NCBI GenBank assembly: GCA_963921195.1
Contig: OY992537.1
Span: 21,707,737 to 21,771,736 of the forward strand
Length of the DNA: 64,000 nucleotides
Source: Pegoplata infirma
Taxonomy: Eukaryota; Arthropoda; Insecta; Diptera; Anthomyiidae
Direction of reading: 5' to 3'
Part shown: piece after piece, positions 55,258 through 64,000 of the stretch
How the letters are laid out: each line of letters starts with the position of its first letter
How positions within the stretch are numbered: the stretch's first letter is position 1
Position numbers and translations under genes: made by a program
The notes under the pieces: generated by a model
Seen by the model: only the letters and a program-made list of their open reading frames with translations
What the model was told of the DNA's origin: nothing
The model's database searches: none

Positions 55258-58200
55258 AAAGTCTCAGAATCTGAGACTTTTTATATAAAAAAACTGTCTC
55301 AGAATCTGAGACATTTTCTATAGAAAAACTGTCTCAGAATCTGAGACTTTTTCTATAGAAAAACTGTCTCAGAATCTGAGACTTTTTCTATAGAAAAACT
55401 GTCTCAGAATCTGAGACTTTTTCTATAGAAAAACTGTCTCAGAATCTGAGACTTTATCTATAGAAAAACTGTCTCAGAATCTGAGACTTTTTCTATAGAA
55501 AAACTGTCTCAGAATCTGAGACTTTTTCTATAGAAAAACTGTTTCAGAATCTGAGACTTTTTCTATAGAAAATCTGTCTCAGAATCTGAGACTTTTTCTA
55601 TAGAAAAACTGTCTCAGAATCTGAGACTTTTTCTATAGAAAAACTGTCTCAGAATCTGAGACTTTTTCTATAGAAAAACTGTCTCAGAATCTGAGACTTT
55701 TTCTATATAAAAACTGTCTCAGAATCTGAGACTTTTTCTATAGAAAAACTGTCTCAGAATCTGAGACTTTTTCTATAGAAAAACTGTCTCAGAATCTGAG
55801 GCTTTTCTATAGAAAAACTGTCTCAGAATCTGAGACTTTTTCTATAGAAAAACTGTCTCAGAATCTGAGACTTTTTCTATAGAAAAACTGTCTCAGAATC
55901 TGAGACTTTTTCTATTGAAAAACTGTCTCAGAATCTGAGACTTTTTTTATAGAAAAACTGTCTCAGAATCTGAGACTTTTTCTATAGAAAAACTGTCTCA
56001 GAATCTGAGACTTTTTTTATAGAAAAACTGTCTCAGAATCTGAGACTTTTTCTATATAAAAACTGTCTCAGAATCTGAGACTTTTTCTATAGAAAAACTG
56101 TCTCAGAATCTGGGACTTTTCTATAGAAAAACTGTCTCAGAATCTGAGACTTTTTCTATAGAAAAACTGTCTCAGAATCTGAGACTTTTTCTATAGAAAA
56201 ACTGTCTCAGAATCTGAGACTTTTTCTATAGAAAAACTGTCTCAGAATCTGAGACTTTTTCTATAGAAAAACTGTCTCAGAATCTGAGACTTTTTCTATA
56301 GAAAAACTGTCTCAGAATCTGAGACTTTTTCTATAGAAAAACTGTCTCAGAATCTGAGACTTTTTCTATAGAAAAACTGTCTCAGAATCTGAGACTTTTT
56401 CTATAGAAAAACTGTCTCAGAATCTGAGACTTTTTCTATAGAAAAACTGTCTCAGAATCTGAGACTTTTTCTATAGAAAAACTGTCTCAGAATCTGAGAC
56501 TTTTTCTATAGAAAAACTGTCTCAGAATCTGAGACTTTTTCTATAGAAAAACTGTCTCAGAATCTGAGACTTTTTCTATAGAAAAACTGTCTCAGAATCT
56601 GAGACTTTTTCTATAGAAAAACTGTCTCAGAATCTGAGACTTTTTCTATAGAAAAACTGTCTCAGAATCTGAGACTTTTTCTATAGAAAAACTGTCTCAG
56701 AATCTGAGACTTTTTCTATAGAAAAACTGTCTCAGAATCTGAGACTTTTTCTATAGAAAAACTGTCTCAGAATCTGAGACTTTTTCTATAGAAAAACTGT
56801 CTCAGAATCTGAGACTTTTTCTATAGAAAAACTGTCTCAGAATCTGAGACTTTTTCTATAGAAAAACTGTCTCAGAATCTGAGACTTTTTCTATAGAAAA
56901 ACTGTCTCAGAATCTGAGACTTTTTCTATAGAAAAACTGTCTCAGAATCTGAGACTTTTTCTATAGAAAAACTGTCTCAGAATCTGAGACTTTTTCTATA
57001 GAAAAACTGTCTCAGAATCTGAGACTTTTTCTATAGAAAAACTGTCTCAGAATCTGAGACTTTTTCTATAGAAAAACTGTCTCAGAATCTGAGACTTTTT
57101 CTATAGAAAAACTGTCTCAGAATCTGAGACTTTTTCTATAGAAAAACTGTCTCAGAATCTGAGACTTTTTCTATAGAAAAACTGTCTCAGAATCTGAGAC
57201 TTTTTCTATAGAAAAACTGTCTCAGAATCTGAGACTTTTTCTATAGAAAAACTGTCTCAGAATCTGAGACTTTTTCTATAGAAAAACTGTCTCAGAATCT
57301 GAGACTTTTTCTATAGAAAAACTGTCTCAGAATCTGAGACTTTTTCTATAGAAAAACTGTCTCAGAATCTGAGACTTTTTCTATAGAAAAACTGTCTCAG
57401 AATCTGAGACTTTTTCTATAGAAAAACTGTCTCAGAATCTGAGACTTTTTCTATAGAAAAACTGTCTCAGAATCTGAGACTTTTTCTATAGAAAAACTCT
57501 CTCAGAATCTGAGACTTTTTCTACAGAAAAACTGTCTCAGAATCTGAGACTTTTTCTATACTTAGAAAAACTGTCTCAGAATCTGAGACTTTTTCTATAG
57601 AAAAACTGTCTCAGAATCTGAGACTTTTTCTATAGAAAAACTGTCTCAGAATCTGAGACTTTTTCTATAGAAAAACTGTCTCAGAATCTGAGACTTTTTC
57701 TATAGAAAAACTGTCTCAGAATCTGAGACTTTTTCTATAGAAAAACTGTCTCAGAATCTGAGACTTTTTCTATAGAAAAACTGTCTCAGAATCTGAGACT
57801 TTTTCTATAGAAAAACTGTCTCAGAATCTGAGACTTTTTCTATAGAAAAACTGTCTCAGAATCTGAGACTTTTTCTATAGAAAAACTGTCTCAGAATCTG
57901 AGACTTTTTCTATAGAAAAACTGTCTCAGAATCTGAGACTTTTTCTATAGAAAAACTGTCTCAGAATCTGAGACTTTTTCTATAGAAAAACTGTCTCAGA
58001 ATCTGAGACTTTTTCTATAGAAAAACTGTCTCAGAATCTGAGACTTTTTCTATAGAAAAACTGTCTCAGAATCTGAGACTTTTTCTATAGAAAAACTGTC
58101 TCAGAATCTGAGACTTTTTCTATATAAAAACTGTCTCAGAATCTGAGACTTTTTCTATAGAAAAACTGTCTCAGAATCTGAGACTTTTTCTATAGAAAAA

Positions 58201-61200
58201 CTGTCTCAGAATCTGAGACTTTTTCTATAGAAAAACTGTCTCAGAATCTGAGACTTTATCTATAGAAAAACTGTCTCAGAATCTGAGACTTTTTCTATAG
58301 AAAAACTGTCTCAGAATCTGAGACTTTTTCTATAGAAAAACTGTTTCAGAATCTGAGACTTTTTCTATAGAAAATCTGTCTCAGAATCTGAGACTTTTTC
58401 TATAGAAAAACTGTCTCAGAATCTGAGACTTTTTCTATAGAAAAACTGTCTCAGAATCTGAGACTTTTTCTATAGAAAAACTGTCTCAGAATCTGAGACT
58501 TTTTCTATATAAAAACTGTCTCAGAATCTGAGACTTTTTCTATAGAAAAACTGTCTCAGAATCTGAGACTTTTTCTATAGAAAAACTGTCTCAGAATCTG
58601 AGACTTTTTCTATAGAAAAACTGTCTCAGAATCTGAGGCTTTTCTATAGAAAAACTGTCTCAGAATCTGAGACTTTTTCTATAGAAAAACTGTCTCAGAA
58701 TCTGAGACTTTTTCTATAGAAAAACTGTCTCAGAATCTGAGACTTTTTCTATTGAAAAACTGTCTCAGAATCTGAGACTTTTTTTATAGAAAAACTGTCT
58801 CAGAATCTGAGACTTTTTCTATAGAAAAACTGTCTCAGAATCTGAGACTTTTTTTATAGAAAAACTGTCTCAGAATCTGAGACTTTTTCTATATAAAAAC
58901 TGTCTCAGAATCTGAGACTTTTTCTATAGAAAAACTGTCTCAGAATCTGAGACTTTTTCTATAGAAAAACTGTCTCAGAATCTGAGACTTTTTCTATAGA
59001 AAAACTGTCTCAGAATCTGAGACTTTTTCTATAGAAAAACTGTCTCAGAATCTGAGACTTTTTTCTATAGAAAAACTGTCTCAGAATCTGAGACTTTTTC
59101 TATAGAAAAACTGTCTCAGAATCTGAGACTTTTTCTATAGAAAAACTGTCTCAGAATCTGAGACTTTTTCTATAGAAAACTGTCTCAGAATCTGAGACTT
59201 TTTCTATAGAAAAACTGTCTCAGAATCTGAGACTTTTTCTATAGAAAAACTGTCTCAGAATCTGAGACTTTTTCTATAGAAAAACTGTCTCAGAATCTGA
59301 GACTTTTTCTATAGAAAAACTGTCTCAGAATCTGAGACTTTTTCTATAGAAAAACTGTCTCAGAATCTGAGACTTTTTCTATAGAAAAACTGTCTCAGAA
59401 TCTGAGACTTTTTCTATAGAAAAACTGTCTCAGAATCTGAGACTTTTTCTATAGAAAAACTGTCTCAGAATCTGAGACTTTTTCTATAGAAAAACTGTCT
59501 CAGAATCTGAGACTTTTTCTATAGAAAAACTGTCTCAGAATCTGAGACTTTTCTATAGAAAAACTGTCTCAGAATCTGAGACTTTTTCTATAGAAAAACT
59601 GTCTCAGAATCTGAGACTTTTTCTATAGAAAAACTGTCTCAGAATCTGAGACTTTTTCTATAGAAAAACTGTCTCAGAATCTGAGACTTTTTCTATAGAA
59701 AAACTGTCTCAGAATCTGAGACTTTTTCTATAGAAAAACTGTCTCAGAATCTGAGACTTTTTCTATAGAAAAACTGTCTCAGAATCTGAGACTTTTTCTA
59801 TAGAAAAACTGTCTCAGAATCTGAGACTTTTTCTATAGAAAAACTGTCTCAGAATCTGAGACTTTTTCTATAGAAAAACTGTCTCAGAATCTGAGACTTT
59901 TTCTATAGAAAAACTGTCTCAGAATCTGAGACTTTTTCTATAGAAAAACTGTCTCAGAATCTGAGACTTTTTCTATAGAAAAACTGTCTCAGAATCTGAG
60001 ACTTTTTCTATAGAAAAACTGTCTCAGAATCTGAGACTTTTTCTATAGAAAAACTGTCTCAGAATCTGAGACTTTTTCTATAGAAAAACTGTCTCAGAAT
60101 CTGAGACTTTTTCTATAGAAAAACTGTCTCAGAATCTGAGACTTTTTCTATAGAAAAACTGTCTCAGAATCTGAGACTTTTTCTATAGAAAAACTGTCTC
60201 AGAATCTGAGACTTTTTCTATAGAAAAACTGTCTCAGAATCTGAGACTTTTTCTATAGAAAAACTGTCTCAGAATCTGAGACTTTTTCTATAGAAAAACT
60301 GTCTCAGAATCTGAGACTTTTTCTATAGAAAAACTGTCTCAGAATCTGAGACTTTTTCTATAGAAAAACTGTCTCAGAATCTGAGACTTTTTCTATAGAA
60401 AAACTGTCTCAGAATCTGAGACTTTTTCTATAGAAAAACTGTCTCAGAATCTGAGACTTTTTCTATAGAAAAACTGTCTCAGAATCTGAGACTTTTTCTA
60501 TAGAAAAACTGTCTCAGAATCTGAGACTTTTTCTATAGAAAAACTGTCTCAGAATCTGAGACTTTTTCTATAGAAAAACTGTCTCAGAATCTGAGACTTT
60601 TTCTATAGAAAAACTGTCTCAGAATCTGAGACTTTTTCTATAGAAAAACTGTCTCAGAATCTGAGACTTTTTCTATAGAAAAACTGTCTCAGAATCTGAG
60701 ACTTTTTCTATAGAAAAACTGTCTCAGAATCTGAGACTTTTTCTATAGAAAAACTGTCTCAGAATCTGAGACTTTTTCTATAGAAAAACTGTCTCAGAAT
60801 CTGAGACTTTTTCTATAGAAAAACTGTCTCAGAATCTGAGACTTTTTCTATAGAAAAACTGTCTCAGAATCTGAGACTTTTTCTATAGAAAAACTGTCTC
60901 AGAATCTGAGACTTTTTCTATAGAAAAACTGTCTCAGAATCTGAGACTTTTTCTATAGAAAAACTGTCTCAGAATCTGAGACTTTTTCTATAGAAAAACT
61001 GTCTCAGAATCTGAGACTTTTTCTATAGAAAAACTGTCTCAGAATCTGAGACTTTTTCTATAGAAAAACTGTCTCAGAATCTGAGACTTTTTCTATAGAA
61101 AAACTGTCTCAGAATCTGAGACTTTTTCTATAGAAAAACTGTCTCAGAATCTGAGACTTTTTCTATAGAAAAACTGTCTCAGAATCTGAGACTTTTTCTA

Positions 61201-63789
61201 TAGAAAAACTGTCTCAGAATCTGAGACTTTTTCTATAGAAAAACTGTCTCAGAATCTGAGACTTTTTCTATAGAAAAACTGTCTCAGAATCTGAGACTTT
61301 TTCTATAGAAAAACTGTCTCAGAATCTGAGACTTTTTCTATAGAAAAACTGTCTCAGAATCTGAGACTTTTTCTATAGAAAAACTGTCTCAGAATCTGAG
61401 ACTTTTTCTATAGAAAAACTGTCTCAGAATCTGAGACTTTTTCTATAGAAAAACTGTCTCAGAATCTGAGACTTTTTCTATAGAAAAACTGTCTCAGAAT
61501 CTGAGACTTTTTCTATAGAAAAACTGTCTCAGAATCTGAGACTTTTTCTATAGAAAAACTGTCTCAGAATCTGAGACTTTTTCTATAGAAAAACTGTCTC
61601 AGAATCTGAGACTTTTTCTATAGAAAAACTGTCTCAGAATCTGAGACTTTTTCTATAGAAAAACTGTCTCAGAATCTGAGACTTTTTCTATAGAAAAACT
61701 GTCTCAGAATCTGAGACTTTTTCTATAGAAAAACTGTCTCAGAATCTGAGACTTTTTCTATAGAAAAACTGTCTCAGAATCTGAGACTTTTTCTATAGAA
61801 AAACTGTCTCAGAATCTGAGACTTTTTCTATAGAAAAACTGTCTCAGAATCTGAGACTTTTTCTATAGAAAAACTGTCTCAGAATCTGAGACTTTTTCTA
61901 TAGAAAAACTGTCTCAGAATCTGAGACTTTTCTATAGAAAAACTGTCTCAGAATCTGAGACTTTTTCTATAGAAAAACTGTCTCAGAATCTGAGACTTTT
62001 TCTATAGAAAAACTGTCTCAGAATCTGAGACTTTTTCTATAGAAAAACTGTCTCAGAATCTGAGACTTTTTCTATAGAAAAACTGTCTCAGAATCTGAGA
62101 CTTTTTCTATAGAAAAACTGTCTCAGAATCTGAGACTTTTTTCTATAGAAAAACTGTCTCAGAATCTGAGACTTTTTCTATAGAAAAACTGTCTCAGAAT
62201 CTGAGACTTTTTCTATAGAAAAACTGTCTCAGAATCTGAGACTTTTTCTATAGAAAAACTGTCTCAGAATCTGAGACTTTTTCTATAGAAAAACTGTCTC
62301 AGAATCTGAGACTTTTTCTATAGAAAAACTGTCTCAGAATCTGAGACTTTTTCTATAGAAAAACTGTCTCAGAATCTGAGACTTTTTCTATAGAAAAACT
62401 GTCTCAGAATCTGAGACTTTTTCTATAGAAAAACTGTCTCAGAATCTGAGACTTTTTCTATAGAAAAACTGTCTCAGAATCTGAGACTTTTTCTATAGAA
62501 AAACTGTCTCAGAATCTGAGACTTTTTCTATAGAAAAACTGTCTCAGAATCTGAGACTTTTTCTATAGAAAAACTGTCTCAGAATCTGAGACTTTTTCTA
62601 TAGAAAAACTGTCTCAGAATCTGAGACTTTTTCTATAGAAAAACTGTCTCAGAATCTGAGACTTTTTCTATAGAAAAACTGTCTCAGAATCTGAGACTTT
62701 TTCTATAGAAAAACTGTCTCAGAATCTGAGACTTTTTCTATAGAAAAACTGTCTCAGAATCTGAGACTTTTTCTATAGAAAAACTGTCTCAGAATCTGAG
62801 ACTTTTTCTATAGAAAAACTGTCTCAGAATCTGAGACTTTTTCTATAGAAAAACTGTCTCAGAATCTGAGACTTTTTCTATAGAAAAACTGTCTCAGAAT
62901 CTGAGACTTTTTCTATAGAAAAACTGTCTCAGAATCTGAGACTTTTTCTATAGAAAAACTGTCTCAGAATCTGAGACTTTTTCTATAGAAAAACTGTCTC
63001 AGAATCTGAGACTTTTTCTATAGAAAAACTGTCTCAGAATCTGAGACTTTTTCTATAGAAAAACTGTCTCAGAATCTGAGACTTTTTCTATAGAAAAACT
63101 GTCTCAGAATCTGAGACTTTTTCTATAGAAAAACTGTCTCAGAATCTGAGACTTTTTCTATAGAAAAACTGTCTCAGAATCTGAGACTTTTTCTATAGAA
63201 AAACTGTCTCAGAATCTGAGACTTTTTCTATAGAAAAACTGTCTCAGAATCTGAGACTTTTTATAGAAAAACTGTCTCAGAATCTGAGACTTTTTCTATA
63301 GAAAAACTGTCTCAGAATCTGAGACTTTTTCTATAGAAAAACTGTCTCAGAATCTGAGACTTTTTCTATAGAAAAACTGTCTCAGAATCTGAGACTTTTT
63401 CTATAGAAAAACTGTCTCAGAATCTGAGACTTTTTCTATAGAAAAACTGTCTCAGAATCTGAGACTTTTTCTATAGAAAAACTGTCTCAGAATCTGAGAC
63501 TTTTTCTATAGAAAAACTGTCTCAGAATCTGAGACTTTTTCTATAGAAAAACTGTCTCAGAATCTGAGACTTTTTCTATAGAAAAACTGTCTCAGAATCT
63601 GAGACTTTTTCTATAGAAAAACTGTCTCAGAATCTGAGACTTTTTCTATAGAAAAACTGTCTCAGAATCTGAGACTTTTTCTATAGAAAAACTGTCTCAG
63701 AATCTGAGACTTTTTCTATATAAAAACTGTCTCAGAATCTGAGACTTTTTCTATAGAAAAACTGTCTCAGAATCTGAGACTTTTTCTTT
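55258..63789 (+). repeat. 35-bp satellite array 4, main forward block
   Basis: About 244 units of gtctcagaatctgagac, tttttctatagaaaaa and ct. The second palindrome is perfect here (tttttctatagaaaaa equals its own reverse complement). The middle and right parts are nearly identical over kilobases. Marked variant units cluster at 55440-56120 and again at 58240-58960 in the same order. Confidence 0.98.
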
Positions 63790-64000
63790 AGAAAAAGTCT
63801 CAGATTCTGAGACAGTTTTTCTATAGAAAAAGACTCACATTCTTAGACAGTTTTTCTATAGAAAAAGTCTCACATTCTGAGACAGTTTTTCTATAGAAAA
63901 AGTCTCAGATTCTGATACAGTTTTACTATAGGAAAAAGACTCAGATTCTGATACATTTTTTCTATAAAAAAGGTTTCAGATTCTGATACAGTTTTTCTAT
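63790..64000 (-). repeat. 35-bp satellite array 4, reversed decayed right part
   Basis: After tttttctttagaaaaa at 63781 the units switch to gtctcagattctgagacag orientation and gain substitutions (gactcacattcttagac, gattctgatacag). They run off the window, so the array's true end is unknown. Confidence 0.9.

Overview
The window looks like AT-rich intergenic or intronic DNA from a eukaryote, most likely a higher dipteran fly. The reasons are the interspersed repeats of the 'ttataccctccact... / ...acttttctacttg' type with an internal GTCCGTCCGTC tract, a decayed jockey-like non-LTR reverse transcriptase, hAT-type miniature elements with 8-bp target duplications, and a tRNA-derived SINE. These family assignments come from recall and visible structure, not from a search. 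No intact protein-coding gene is visible. The only host coding candidate is a short terminal exon on the + strand (48177-48266). Nearly all longer open frames fall inside repeats and are chance.

Layout. 1-5.4 kb: low-complexity DNA, a hairpin MITE, a hAT-like element with a perfect 8-bp duplication, two dispersed repeat copies and a 200-N assembly gap. 5.6-16.9 kb: a satellite array of about 320 copies of a 35-bp unit that reverses orientation in two steps. 17.0-19.1 kb: a foldback element with arms of about 0.9 kb. 20.3-23.6 kb: an old, degenerate tandem repeat invaded by two elements. 24.3-25.5 kb: a TA-flanked inverted-repeat element carrying tRNA-like sequences. 26.6-28.4 kb: a second 35-bp array enclosed by the two ends of a dispersed repeat. 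29.3-29.5 kb: a SINE with 13-bp duplications. 30.0-36.8 kb: elements nested up to three levels deep, most with target duplications. 36.9-39.6 kb: a broken jockey-like element split by other insertions. 39.6-47.7 kb: mostly unrecognised DNA, then many MITEs and foldbacks, including one CCCAGC element inside another. 47.7-53.4 kb: the exon candidate, a retrotransposon 3' fragment, more dispersed repeats and some plain unique DNA. 53.6-54.5 kb: two small GTGAGT- and CAACC-rich elements. 54.7-64.0 kb: a third long 35-bp array running off the window.

The most striking theme is the 35-bp satellite. Each unit is two joined palindromes: a 17-bp one (gtctcagaatctgagac) and a 16-17-bp one (tttttctatagaaaaa or similar). 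It occurs in at least five places in 64 kb, each with its own local sequence variant. At least two of these lie inside transposon-like boundaries. This suggests that the motif was spread by mobile elements and then amplified and homogenised locally.
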